Source: Globisporangium splendens
Taxonomy: Eukaryota > Oomycota > Peronosporomycetes > Pythiales > Pythiaceae
DNA: 64,000 nucleotides
Reading direction: 5' to 3'
NCBI GenBank assembly: GCA_006386115.1
Contig: VFIW01000116.1
Span: forward strand, 62,001 to 126,000
The translations under genes and the position numbers were made by a program. Below are positions 30,111 to 42,390 of the stretch, in pieces; position 1 is the first letter of the stretch; every line of letters begins with the position of its first letter. The notes beneath the pieces are model-generated. The model ran no database searches. It was not told the DNA's origin and saw only the letters and a list, made by a program, of their open reading frames with translations.

Positions 30111-30433
30111 ATGGTTGCGTCAATCGCGTCCGCCGTCTGTTCTCTCTCTAGCGCCAAGAGAATCCATCCCATCGGCATTTGGTGTCTCTTCCATCTGGTA
30201 CAGAGATCCGCATCTCCTATTGATAGTGAGGAGCTCTTGTCTTCACGAAGCTGGTCAGCAGCTCTTTGTTTTCTCCATACGATACCAGGCAGATGGTAGA
30301 CGCAGACACGGAAGAGAAGCTCATCTTCAAAGGGAAAACGGCTCGGGGGCAGACGAGTGCTGGTTCCATTGAGGGACGTGGAAGCACTCGACTTCGACTC
30401 AATTCGATGCAAAATAGCGTCTATTTGTGACAT
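30107..30433 (-). CDS. Hypothetical 108-aa ORF, possibly upstream exon of the RING gene
   Basis: The ORF starts MSQIDAILHRIESKSSASTS and then FPFEDELLFRVCVYHLPG, which has coding texture. After the codon for LP a GTATCG donor-like site occurs, so only 30433-30285 may be coding and could splice towards the RING gene exon starting near 29990. No family was recognised. It could also be a separate small gene. Confidence 0.3.
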   Translation of the reverse strand: MSQIDAILHRIESKSSASTSLNGTSTRLPPSRFPFEDELLFRVCVYHLPGIVWRKQRAADQLREDKSSSLSIGDADLCTRWKRHQMPMGWILLALEREQTADAIDATM

Positions 30434-30707
30434 CAGAACGTGTGATTTTAAAAATGCAATGAATCAGGCGAGACATCGTCAAACTGTGTCGAGAACATCG
30501 AGTTTGACAAGCCGAACGTGATGCGAACGCGTCTCGCAATATTTTGCTGTTGCTGAAGCGTGAAATATCAGGCGCCAATCGCCCAGTAGCATTTCGTCGC
30601 AGTCGCCAGTGTGTTTGTGTAGATGTACCATCAGGCAGCATCTACATAGCTCGTTTACTCGAGCACTATTGTGCAAATATGGCAATTGGCAAAAACAAAG
30701 TCGTACA

Positions 30708-32790
30708 TTATGGGAAGGCGATGGAACGTTCGTGCTCGTGCACGGCTTCGATGACCATGCGGTTGAAATCCACCGGGTTGTCCATGAAGACCTGGTGGCC
30801 CGCGAGCGGCACGAGGCGGAATACCGCGTAGTGGGTCTTCTCGAGGCTTCGCACGACGGCTTCGCCATACTGGGCGTTCATCCAGTCCGAGCCGCCGCCG
30901 TACATGATGGTAAGCGGAACTTTGATTGTGGCAGGTGTGAGTAGCCTCGACAGAGGCGTTCGTCTTGCACTTGCACCCTGCATGATGAAGATGGAGAGAC
31001 CCAAGTCAGTTATGGTACGTGACGTGTCGGCAGACTATGCATTAGAGTTCTTACCGGGTGCAAATCTGTGTGCAGTGCCAACTCGCCCGATTTCTTGAGT
31101 GCCCAGTTGTGGTAGCAATAAAGCGTGATCTGGTCAAAGTCCATCTCGCCCGAGCGGATGATGTTGGACGGAGGCGTCCACGCGATGCGGCGTCTCATTA
31201 TCCACTGCACGAGCTTGAGACCGAATGGACCGGCAAAACGAACCGCACTCTGATGGAAGAAAAGCCAAGGAAGCAGATTGTCAGCGCTGCGGCCAATGTT
31301 GTGCATCAAGTACAAACTTTTCGGCGTTACCATTGGCGTGATCTGGTGCTTGGCGATGAATTTCCAGAACCCGCTGAGCTCTTCGTCTTTCGCGTCACTC
31401 CCGTTGACGCCTGCGGGGGATACGAGGATCAAGTGCTCGATGTGATGCGAGTACTTGGTCGCGTAGTACGTCGAGTACATGGCCTAAGACGAAACACATC
31501 AAAATTTGACAGCAAACGTTAGACAAACTACAAAAGCCAAGTCAAAGTTAGCAAAGATTGCGCGAAGACATACCCCCATAGAATGCGCGCACAGGATGAA
31601 GCGTTCCAACTGCAGTTCATGTAGCAACGGCTTAAATTAGTCTCGAAGAGCAGCAACGCACAGATACAAGAAGTCCGTGAACGTACTTGGATCTCTCTTC
31701 TCCATTGTTCCAGTGATTCTACAAAGAAATCATCGATCTCATAGTCCTATGGACAAGCATATATCGATATTAGCTTCGCGTTATGCGGTGCATGTGCGAA
31801 ATCCAAACATGAGCTGGTTCGTACCGTCTTGGCATTGAATGTTGGACGAACCGAGCGACCGATTCCTCTCCACTCCACCGCGTACTGTTTATACAGTCAA
31901 AAGCAAAGTAAGTGTGCGTCGCCCATTGTCACGCCTAGTTCAGCGTTGCACGCACCACATTGAACGATTTCGCCAGCGCTTGCAGATTCTACAGCGCCGC
32001 ATGCAAAAGTAACAAGTGATCAGTCTGCAATCGGCAATCAGTGCAGGGAAACAAATACTGGTAAGCTTACCGCAGCCCAGAAGGCGTTGCCAGCCATGTA
32101 GCCATGCACCAGCACGATGTTGCGCGGCGGTAGCTGTTTGTTGTCGCCGCAGTAGGGAACATGCACGGTCCCAAGCCCCGCGACCTTTTTCATGTTGACT
32201 TCAGTCATGACGTGCTTGCGGTAGATCTTCTCTTCGACGTCCTCGAGCACATCGTCACTCGCTGGGAGCCACAGACCCAAGTTGCAGATCAGCAGCCAGC
32301 CAGGGAACACACAGCACACAACCGCCAACGCGATCACGAGGCTCTTCTCTGTCGAGCCGTCCTCCAGGTCCAGCAGCGACACACGCACGATGGCGTAGAC
32401 CGTCAATGCGAGCCAAATGCCCAGTTGAGCCCATTTACTTTTCGCCGTCAAGACACCCAGCAGCGTCCCAACAGTGAGCACTAGCGGCCAGTCCAGGAGG
32501 CGCGCGGGGATACTCGGGATCGTCAGATACAGCGTCCACGCGAGGATCACGGTGAGCGCCGCGACGACCTTGCTCGAGAGCGTCAGCAGCAGTCCCACGA
32601 GCCACCAGAGCAGCAGCAGGAACAGCACGAAGGGCGTCAGCAGCAGCAGCAGCGCACGCACGAAGCCGCTCTGGAGCCACGACGGCGGACCCGGCGGCCT
32701 GATCTCTTCTTCCTTTGCCGAGTTCCGCATCGCTGCTGGTGGGTCTAATCGATTATGAGGAAGCAGTCCAGTAGAGCTGCTTTCTCTCAA
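30708..32790 (-). CDS. ABHD5/CGI-58-like alpha/beta hydrolase with N-terminal membrane segments (paralog 1)
   Basis: A multi-exon gene. Exon 1 (32790-32071; alternative Met at 32730) encodes several hydrophobic segments (ALLLLLTPFVLFLLLLWWLV and three more), then the oxyanion motif HGYMAGNAFWAA. Short exons follow: YAVEWRGIGRSVRPTFNAK, DYEIDDFFVESLEQWRREIQ and LERFILCAHSMG. The next one is AMYSTYYATKYSHHIEHLIL then VSPAGVNG. The last exons carry MYGGGSDWMN and PLAGHQVFMDNP, and the stop is at 30708. The nucleophile elbow AHSMG holds the Ser (human ABHD5 has Asn there), with a candidate Asp and His following. HQVFMD is the HX4D motif shared with lysophosphatidate acyltransferases and CGI-58. 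It is likely a membrane-bound lipase or acyltransferase acting on lipids; the substrate is unknown. It lies head-to-tail with paralog 2. Confidence 0.87.
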
Positions 32791-33670
32791 GAATGCATGT
32801 TCATCTTCAGGATGAATAGTGACATCTGAACCTGAGTGTGGCTGACTGGAATGGAAATGTCACTGAACTGAGGGGAGTTAGCAAGCATAGAAAGTGCGTA
32901 TAGCGTAATCTTGTAACGGATTAGCTTACCCGTATTATGGGCGAATTGACACAAGTTGACAACGGATTAAGCTATTTCCGAGCAAGGAGTGTTGGTTGTT
33001 ACCACTTACGGATGATTATAGGAAGTCGTGTCCGTGTCGTGTCTCAATTGTGTCTGAAAGTTTGTATGGGGTCTCAAAATGTCCGCCTGCAGATAAGTGG
33101 ACTTATTTATGGGATCGAGCCAACCCAGTCAGCGATTCTTATCAACGCAGTGTTGAAGCCTCCCTTGGTGTTGTTTATACTGTAAGCGGTTTGTGGTACC
33201 GTTTGAGCGGCTTGCCCAGCCACATTTCTCATCCAGCGTAAATCAGATCTGAATTAGTCTTTCGAAGTTAAATCGACGCTATAGCGCAATCCAAGTATGC
33301 GACTCTCCCGTATCTAACAGCTTCAGAATGAAGTCAGAATGAATGTGAGATCTGCCTCAATTTTCTCAGCGTCAGATCCATTTTTCGACACAGCAGCGGC
33401 AACTGATAAAATATCCAGGATCAACAAGAGCACCGCACAGTGTATCACAAAATCAACGTCATAACCTCTCGGCTACGCACACTAGTAAGCTTAGTATGCT
33501 GCAGCAGCACGAGCAAGATGTGCAGTCGTGGCCAGTAGCATGGCCAGTGCTGTGCGTTGTCTCCTGTCTAACTCATTGGTTTCTTTAGAATTATACAGAG
33601 TGTTACATTTATTTACGGATGTCTAATTACGGAATGAAACGAATCAGCAACGAGATCAATTTACGGAGTC
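32791..33670. other. Spacer between the tandem hydrolase paralogs
   Basis: About 880 bases with no recognisable exon of either hydrolase and no other gene. Short ORFs at 32937-33241 look random. It serves as the 5' flank of paralog 1 and the 3' flank of paralog 2. Confidence 0.4.
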
Positions 33671-35779
33671 CTAGTTGAAGTTGCCCATGTGGACATCATG
33701 GTCGTTGATGGCTTGCAGCAGCGCATGGTTGAAGCCCTTGGGGTTGTCCATGAACACTTGGTGGCCAGCGAGCGGCACGCGGCGGAGCACGGCGTACTGC
33801 GACTTCTCGAGCTGACGCACGACGGCCTCGCCGTGCTCGTGGTTCATCCAGTCCACACCCGCGTCGCCGTACAGAAACGTCACCGATACGCTCGCTTTCC
33901 CCGGAACGAGCAGTTCACTCAGTGGCTTGGTTCGCGCACTCGCTCCCTACCAAGCGAATGCCAATCATCCGCATTGCAACCGCGCATGTGTTAGTGATCA
34001 GGCGTAATGTGCTTGACGTGAAGAAAGAGAGATTGTGCTCATGTGCAAGACGTACCGGATGCAGGTGGGTGTGGTAGGCAATGTCGCCCGACGCCTTCAG
34101 AGCCCAGTTGTGGTAGCAGTAGAGTGCAAAGTGCTGCAGATCGATTTCTCCCGTCCGGATGATGTTCGCTGGGGGTGTCTTCGCAACTCGCCGTTGCACG
34201 AGCCAGTGCGCGAGATGCGGGCCAACAGGTCCAGCGAATCGCACCAGAGACTACATGTACAGAGATATTAGCAAATCGGTGTGACTCAAAGCAAGACGCT
34301 GTACATGTGACCTATGAGTGTATGTACCTAAGAGCTACATACCATGGGAGTGATCAAGAATGTCGATGCGATTTTTGCCGGCAACGGCAACTGGTCCCTG
34401 GCTAAAAGGGACGGATTGACGCCTGCCGGGGAGATGAGAACCAGATGCTCGACGTGTTTTGCATACTTTGAGGAATAATACGTCGAGAACATAGCCTGCA
34501 GCACAAACGTCAACACGACGAGACTGGTTAGAGCATCACTCTAACAGCAATAGCACCTTGTTCCGTACTCCCATGGAATGTCCGCAGAGGATAAATCGGT
34601 CGAGCTGCCATCATATTGAAAGGTTAAAAGTGCGTGTCAGCGCAAATGGAGATAAATGACCAAGCGTTGGAGAAAGAGAAAAAGCTCTGCTTCGGTGCGA
34701 ACCTGCATCTCTCGGCGCCATTCTTCAAGTGACTCGACGAAAAAGGCGTCGGCTTCTTCGTCCTGCCATCGATTGAAGTCGAAAACACAAATGTACAGCT
34801 TAAGTTAACTCCTAGATGCACGAATATACACTATAAACGTTGCTTACGTTTTTCGGAATGAAAGTCGGGCGAGCGGATCGACCGATGCCTTTCCATTCCA
34901 CAGCAAACTGCGAACACATGCAGCTGTTAGCTTAAATCTCAAAGCAAAGCCTAGGCGTTCTAGCAAGACATGCTCGTAGCGTACCACATCGAAGTGCTTG
35001 GATAATTCTTCGAGATTCTACAAGACAACAGGAAACACAAATCCGTCAGCTGAAAGTAATGATCCGGAGCTTCTGTACCACAATCCACCTACCGCTGCCC
35101 AGAACGCATTGCCAGCGAGGTATCCGTGCACGAGCACAAGCGCTCGAGGAGACGTCTTCTCTCCGCTGTATGGCACGTGCACTGTTCCTAGCCCCGCAAT
35201 ATGGCGAAGGTGAACTTTGTCTGGGACAAAGTTCCGGTAGATTGTGTGCTCAGTATCGTGAAGCACACCCTCATCGGCAGGACGCCACCACCGCAATTTG
35301 CAGATCACCACCCACGCTGGAAGGAGACATGAGAGCACTAAATCCATTTTGTATTCGCCTTGTGGAACGGCGCTGTGTCGCGTGCCTACAACATACGCTG
35401 CTGTCACCCCTGTCGTAAACGCCAACAGCCACGTGTTTCGTGCCGGAGCGAGCCTTACAGCCACTATTGCCAACGAGGTCGCACTGGGAAGATGCAAAGT
35501 GCCAGTAGACACACCGCCGCGGTAGCCGTAGAGGAAGTAAGCGCTCCATGTGGTCAACAGAGCGACTGCAGCCGCAACACTCGTCCGTCGCGTGCACAGA
35601 CACCCCAGAACAGCCCAGAGCGCGACCACGCAAACCAGAATCGGCGCACAGGCCACTGCGGCGACCACGAGCGCGGGCTTCCTGAACGAACTGAACCTCA
35701 TGGGGCTCTGCAGCAGCCGCCATTGCAGCAGCAGAGGCGGTGTGGAGCGCGCATGGCGCTGCTTCGGGGTCTTCGCCAT
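33671..35779 (-). CDS. ABHD5/CGI-58-like alpha/beta hydrolase (paralog 2)
   Basis: Same exon plan and order as paralog 1. Exon 1 starts MAKTPKQRHARSTPP and has hydrophobic segments (LVVAAVACAPILVCVVALWA) and the oxyanion motif VLVHGYLAGNAFWAA. Later exons give FAVEWKGIGRSARPTFIPKN, FFVESLEEWRREMQ and LDRFILCGHSMG, then AMFSTYYSSKYAKHVEHLVL, and RRVAKTPPANIIRTGEIDLQ. The last exon has FLYGDAGVDWMNHEHGEAVV and PLAGHQVFMDNPKGFN. The catalytic Ser elbow, the Asp region and HX4D are all kept. Soluble-domain exons are far more alike between the paralogs than the N-terminal membrane exon, so they diverged after a tandem duplication. The start at 35779 is only 158 bases from the start of the divergent FANCB-like gene. 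Confidence 0.87.
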
Positions 35780-35936
35780 CTTGAAGATTCGCTGTATCTG
35801 CTTGATGAAAAGGCACGCAGGAAAGCAAGATGTGTGTTATTTAACACCACAGAGTATATGAATATCAGCACTCAAGATGCATCTGTTATGTGTGACAACA
35901 GAAAGCTGCCACCAAATTTGTGTCGCATGCAGCAAA

Positions 35937-38900
35937 ATGGAGCTGGCGTGGGGGACGCAGCACTTCCGGCTGCGCTTTGCGCGTGCGGCACTCACGCTGC
36001 GGCAGGTGCGCGCCGACGGCGACGCCAAGAGCGTTGGTGTCGCGGACTACGCAGAGCTTCCCGTGAAGACTGAGGGTCCTGCTGTGCTGCCTGCTGACGC
36101 CACGCTCGTCGCGGCACAAGAGGTGGAGTTCGACGAACTGGGCATGTATGTCCCACCATTGCTCGCTCGCAATACGCTGATGACTGACAATGAAAGATGC
36201 TAACTTTGCGTGCTGTTGGCCGTGGTGTATGTGTGCGCATATGGCTACAGAGCGCTGCCGGTGTTGGTTTTCCAGGCGGTCCATGACGCCGCCGGTGATG
36301 CAAGTATGGCAGTGAAAGAGCGCTCTCGCGGGTTCAAGAAGCGACGGCGTCACAGAGACTCTGATGCAGTGTGCACTCTGTACTTCTTTCTGCTTCATGG
36401 TCGTGTTGATGGCGAAGACAAACAGTGTGAGCTTCAGTTTGTGAACCGCGTGGACGTGCCGCTGCCACCATCCTTATCGCCAGCACTCAACAGTCAGAAC
36501 AGCGGGGACGCCGAAACGCTGTCAGTCCAACTCCACATCACGCACGGCCCACATGTGGTGGTATCCCACCTAAATGCCAAGGAACTTTCTATTGTGAAGT
36601 TTCGCAGCGAAGATACGCGCTTCTTCGTGTGGCGCGCGAGCGTGAAGCTGCTGAACGATGTTGAAGACTTGGATACGGCTGACCGAGTGGTTTCCTGTGA
36701 GTTTGTCAGCGAAGACGGCAGTGATGCGCCTCATCTGCTGATGCATTTCGTGCACTCAACTGATTTAACCAGTGAGTTCAGGTCAGTAGGCTGCTTGTAT
36801 TAAACCTGATTGATTCTTCATGGAGACCAACAAACAATGATGAAGCAGGGAGCCGACTCACCGCTGGACAAAGTACCCGCTTTCAGAGTCCGTGAAAGAG
36901 GCCACCATGTGTGCGTGCACCTACCTCCCGCGTCCGAAGCAGGAGCAAGAGCAGGTGAGCTCTTGTCTCGTGGTGAGACGCCAAGATGCCGTTTGGGCCA
37001 GTGGAGACAACTTCAACATGTGGCAGCCGACGCTGTCGCCAAGTGCATCTTCGCTTGGGCACCGCCTCATTGGTCTTGCGCCAAGTACGCTTCTTGTGGT
37101 GGGAACCACGAGAAGCACGCTGTACGTGTACGACTGTGGAGTGCTGCTGCTGTCGTTCGTCCTACCGACGCCACCAAGTAGACTGTGAGTAGATTGTACT
37201 CTTTGCTTATCTGGTGTGCATGTGCAAATAGTGCTTTGTGTTTGGAGTAATTGGCTTTACTGTGTGTACGTTCTTATAGCTTTCAAGTCCACAATGGTGA
37301 TGGGAACCAGTCGATCGTCTTTCTAGGTGTTCAGTGCAACGATGTGAACCGGTCGTTCTACCTGCTCTCCTTTGATACAAGCCTGGACCAACCGTCGATG
37401 AGCATTGTGCACGCATTCAGCCATGTTGGCAACGCACTCGTGGGGGAGTTTTCACAGAATTGTTGCGCGGACGAGATTCTTCTGATCAACCACGTCGAAC
37501 AAGATGAGCAGAATGCGGCCAGTGCGAGCACGAATGATCAGCTTGTTGTGAAGAAGTGTGTGCTGATCTGCAAGAAGTACGGCTCGGAGAAGTACACGAT
37601 CCATCGCCTGCGTGCATCGCAAGTCGAAGACAAAACCAACGCACCGAAAGCGCGTGGCTCGAAGCGAAGTCGAGGTACCCGAAACACAGAAGACGCTACT
37701 GCAACCCCGATGCGGTACATTGAGCGCATCAAATTCGGATCCAAAGAGCGCGACAACGGTAACAACGAGTCCAGTGGTGGAGGACGCGCGAGTGCTGCGG
37801 TTTCGCAGAGCCAATTAGTTCAGTTAACGAAATCGCTGGAGAAGCGTGTCGCGAATGGAATCGACGAGCTCAATCGGATGAAACTCGTTGTCGCGGGCAA
37901 GCACAACATGGTCCAGCGTCTGAACGGGTTTGTGATGGAGCAGTGGTGGACAGCGGTCCAGACGTTGTACTCAGATATTGGTCGTCTACCCGTGAAAGTG
38001 TCGCCAGCGATCCAAAACGATCAGAATCGCGACATGGAAGAATCTTCGGTCAAGCTGGAAACGTTGGTATCAGCAACAACGTCAGGTGATCCCCACGCAG
38101 ATGAAGGTTCGACTCTGGTCCCAGAGTATGAATTGGAGTCGCTTGTTACGTTGTCGGAGATCCACGTGGTGTCATTTGTTCCGTCGTCGTCCGTGGTCCG
38201 TTTGGAAGCGACGCTGAAGAATCGATCCGGCAACAGCATGTACAACGCGTACGTTGCTTTCGTGAGTCGTTCGGGTGATAAGAACAGTAGTGTCCTCACG
38301 GAGCTTCACGCGTCGTCGTCAGTATGTGCGGAATTCCATTGCGAAAGCGACCAGCGGGATGGAATAGCGACCTTCTTGATCGATGTTGTATTACCTGCAT
38401 CGATTGCACTTTTGCGGACCCAGTGGGGCTTCATCGCAAGTCTCTGGCTCCACTTCAGCATCCAGGACCATAATGAAGACAGCGCAAAACTCGCTGGTCT
38501 TTATCGTCGCAACGAGGTCACCACCAATGATAGTGCAGGTGCATCCATCTCTTTGAGAAACGATTGTTCGCTTTTCGTGGCGCCGGCGGCGATTACACTG
38601 CAGGAGATCTTGCATTCTCAAGAGCAGATCGTGGCTTCGAGACTGAAGCAACCGATGATTTCAGCAAGAGGTAAAGGCTCTAATGAAAACGTGGAGCCCA
38701 TTTATATGTTGTGTTGAGAGTTCTAACGATTTTAACGCTTGTTTTCCTGTGATGTAGAAACGGAAGAGCTGCTTGTACTGTCCTCTGGTTCGAGCTTGCT
38801 ACACATTTTCCACAATAGCGACGCCAACGCGGGAGGAGAAGCGCATGTCCAAGCAGTCAGCGCGGTGATAAATCACAAGGGCTTTGTGTCAACCATAGTT

Positions 38901-39344
38901 CGACCAACATTTGCCCTCGTGGACCTTGTTGTCGCAGAGCGAGACATGGCAAATTACTACCTGAGCAAAATCCTATCGAGTCTGCCTAGGGATGTGTACA
39001 CAATGATCAATCCGCTGCGTCGGCATCACCTGCAGCAACTTCAGGGGCTGCTCCATTCGATTCGTATGGAGTTGGTGGTGCTGCAACGACACTCGGTGGG
39101 TGTTCCCAATCGATCCTCGAAGGCAAACACTGCTGAAACTGGCGATGATGACGATGTCGAAATGAGCACAGACGGCAATTCCAGCACGAAGAGCAGCAAT
39201 GCGCCACATGAGCCGCATGAGCAGTGGCGGCTTCTCACGCGTTTCCGGCAACTTCAGATGGGGACGGACCTCGGCGCAGTGAAACTACTGCACAATATTC
39301 AGAAGCGAGCAAATTACCACTCGGCATGGTATGCGACGCCATAA
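35937..39344 (+). CDS. Five-exon large protein, tentatively FANCB-like
   Basis: The phase-consistent model is 35937-36145, 36251-36771, 36887-37184, 37280-38670 and 38758-39344, giving 1,001 residues. The N-terminus is basic (KERSRGFKKRRRHRD). Beta-propeller-like strands follow (MWQPTLSPSASSLGHRLIGL, LLVVGTTRSTLYVYDCGVLL), then an FG-GAP-like strand LVGEFSQNCCADEILLINH. Next come a helical stretch (LTKSLEKRVANGIDELNRMK), a beta-rich domain and a helical C-terminus (MANYYLSKILSSLPRDVYTM). This layout and the strand GEF...DEILLI recall Fanconi anemia protein FANCB (structural subunit of the FANCL ubiquitin ligase core in interstrand-crosslink repair), but similarity is faint and the assignment is inference. 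It converges on the GRAM/VASt gene. Confidence 0.7.
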
Positions 39345-39511
39345 TCGGCACTCGTTTAAAATATGAGCAGGAAACGGGAACTGCACTTGCATGTAGTGGC
39401 ACAAATAATAGAACTGCATACACTTTTCAGGTTCGAGTTTAGCTTCACTTTTTTCTGTAACTTAGTTGTAAATAGGATGCTTCAGGCAAACTGCAGGACT
39501 CCTGAAGTCTT

Positions 39512-42259
39512 CTACGTGTTCGCAGTGTTCGCCGTGCAAGACGATGTCGATGCCTGACTCAGCGACGCGAGGCGGGCCTCAATGGCGTCCATCTTGGCAC
39601 TCGAGATCGCCAGCGTTTGCTCAATGTTTGTGAGCGACGACTGCATGCGAATGACGAGAAACAGCAGACCAAGCACGAGAATCCATGGAAACACTGTCAT
39701 TGATGAAGCAAAGCCACAAGACGTTGAAATTAGCATCTCTTCACGTCACACAGCAACACAAGACATCCACGCGCTCACCTCGCAAGTACATGATGAACGA
39801 ATTGGACGGTTCGGCACCGCGAGGAGGAAGACCTGCTTTGCTTCGTTGACCAGACATCGGACGGCTTGTTCGGCGCTTTGGCGGGCTGCGTGCATTGGCG
39901 TGGGGTGGACGACACGTAAGCTGGTCCTGTTGGCTTTGCTCTGTCATCGAGTTGGACTGTCGGAGCGTTGGTGAAGAACCGACACTGGTTGGCGGTGAGA
40001 TAGCAGTTGTCGGCTTTTGCGTTTGTTGTTCTTGCTTCTGTTGCAGATGCTGTCTTGCCAGATCGACCCACTCGAGCCATTTCGACTTGTTGTCTGCGAT
40101 GGCCCGCGTTTCAATCTTGCTTTTCCAGAACGTAGACTTGCTAAATACGACCTATTACAGCATGTGGATGACAAACGTGTCAGTTTGCATATGGATCACA
40201 AAGCAGCAAAACAAAGCATATCATGTACCTTGAGTTCAATAAATAGTTTACAGGACGACGAACTTCTTGGAATCAGCGTCCAGCGATCCTCGACGCTAAA
40301 GTAATCGCCATACGGAATGTCAACAAGCCGCGTCGACGTCTCAATAAAGCGAACGTTGTGCTCGCCCTTTTTCGCGCATTGCAGCTACAAAGAAGCAAAA
40401 AAAGTATATACACCATCAGAGTTTGTCACTCTTTCATTTTCCTCTCACCAGTATAATCAGGAAAACGAATGCTTACCACATCGACGCGCGATGATTTTGG
40501 TCCGATAGGCGCGTCAACTGGCACACGGAATTGCAGCGAGCGCGTCATTCCTAGAGAAACACATTCCGAAGCGCATGTTAGCTCGGTCAATAATTCCCGT
40601 CACCCGCGGTTGTAAATGCACGACGTACCATACGTCGCCTCATCCTCCAGTGTCATCCACGGGTTGCACTTCATTTCCGTCGACCCTTGGCGGGTGCCAA
40701 ACTCGTCCATGCCGAAAGCTGCGCCATCCCAGAAAAACTCCACCATGAACTCGTCAACCGAGATGTCGAACGTCGTTTCCACGATCTGCGTCATGGAGAT
40801 ATCCTTTGGCGCGACAGAGTCAATGTCCGAGACGACACTCGTGCGTCGCGTCCGCTCCTGCTCATCATCTTCCTCTGTAACATCTCGTGGGTGCTCCGAA
40901 CTCTCCTGCTCTTCTTCAGCAATCGTGCTTTGGGGGTTACAAAGGCGCTGTTGCGCGTCTGCATCCGCGTCCGAGTCTGCGTCGTCGGTGTCTTCGTACA
41001 CTGCAGCCGCCGCTTCAGCCGTCGCGTTCCCTGAGTTCGCTTCCTTCTCGGAGCTTGCGATGGATTTAGGCGACGTCAGCGACGTGGAGGTGCCATTCTC
41101 ATTGCTGCTGACACTACTGCTGGCATGCTGTTCGCTGTCGTCCTCTGTACCCGCTGTCGCGGTCGCGATGGTCTTCTTGAGCCCGCGCACGACGGCCGGC
41201 TTGAGGTCGTTGAGCACGCGGTTGCGCGTCTTGGCGATGAGCTCGTAGCAGCCGTCGCGGTTGTTGCCCCAGAAGCTCGTGAACGTGTACTCGTCCTTGG
41301 TGGTCGTCGCGATGCGGATCGCGTTCTGGAACACCATCGTCGTCGTCTTGGCGAGTTCCGAAATGGACTCGTACGGAATCAGGATCTGCATTTAGCAGAG
41401 AGTTCCATATATCACACAGAGATGCACATGCACAGTAGGAGTCAGTAGGTGCAACATGGCGACATGCGAACGTTGCACACACGCCAACACAAACACGAGA
41501 GCCAGGATGATGACGCGCGTGAGAAACGAGACAGGCTCTTTCCTCTCTCTCTATACAGTTTGCGCGGTGCCACAGTAATATGGGTGCATTTGTAATATCC
41601 CATATGCATATTCATTCACCTTGCGCTCGCGGCCAAACACGTTCGAGTAGAAGCACACGTGTGTGTTCGTCGGGTACATGCGTCCGTGCATCGCGAGCGT
41701 CCCGGCGATCGCGCACGAAAAGTCTGCAGGCGCACGCGAGTACGATAATGAGAATGCGTTAACGGAAGGCGCTATGAACGTATACGCTACCTTGGTAGAA
41801 CTTTGTCGAGCGCGGCAGGTCGAAGATCATGCAGATGACGTCGTCGCGCACGTCGTCGCGCACCAGGTCACCTTCTTCTTCGTCCTCCTCGTCGTCGTCA
41901 TGGTGCGCGAGCGGCACAAACTCCTTGTCCAGCGGCAGGTTCAAGTGGGCGTCCTCATGCCTTTGGCCGCTGTTCGAATTGACGCGACCACTTTCTGCGT
42001 CGTCGTGCTCCGCATACGATGCCGCGGCGTCAAACTCTCCCGTGCGGCGGCTCTGCGCAGGCGACGACGCGGCCGACGACCCCCTCGATGACGACGACGC
42101 ACCGCCATCCCCATTGTCATTGCTGCCGGCAGACGCAGAGCTGCGGCCCATAGTAAACATGCTCAGCAGATCCGGATCGCCTTCCCCTTGTGTGAAGCTT
42201 GAAGTGGCCGCTGGCTTTGCAGAAATATCCAATGCGGATATGACGCGACACGACGACAT
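39512..42259 (-). CDS. GRAM/VASt-domain membrane protein (GRAMD1/Lam-like lipid transfer)
   Basis: A multi-exon gene. Exon 1 (to 41791) starts near MSSCRVISALDISAKP and is acidic. 41723-41620 carries DFSCAIAGTLAMHGRMYPTN and THVCFYSNVFGRER; 41385-40629 begins ILIPYESISELAKTTTMVFQ and includes FTSFWGNNRDGCYELI. Together these form a GRAM domain. After an acidic linker, TQIVETTFDISVDEFMVEFF and the next exons (MTRSLQFRVPVDAPIGPKSS, RFIETSTRLVDIPYGDYF, DRWTLIP) form a VASt (StART-like) domain. The last exon has one transmembrane helix (VFPWILVLGLLFLVI) and a short coiled coil. The order GRAM, VASt, C-terminal TM is that of ER-anchored sterol transporters at contact sites (Aster/GRAMD1, yeast Lam). 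Ligand is inferred. The exact start Met is uncertain. Confidence 0.88.
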
Positions 42260-42390
42260 TACCACCACCATTATACAATTACAGAGGATCATGCGAATAC
42301 AGAAGTTATCATTTTGGAAAATATGCAAATCAAGAGGCTTTGACGACCAGCCAAAAGTGGTCAAGGAGGAAAGAAAGGAAGGGACTGAAT

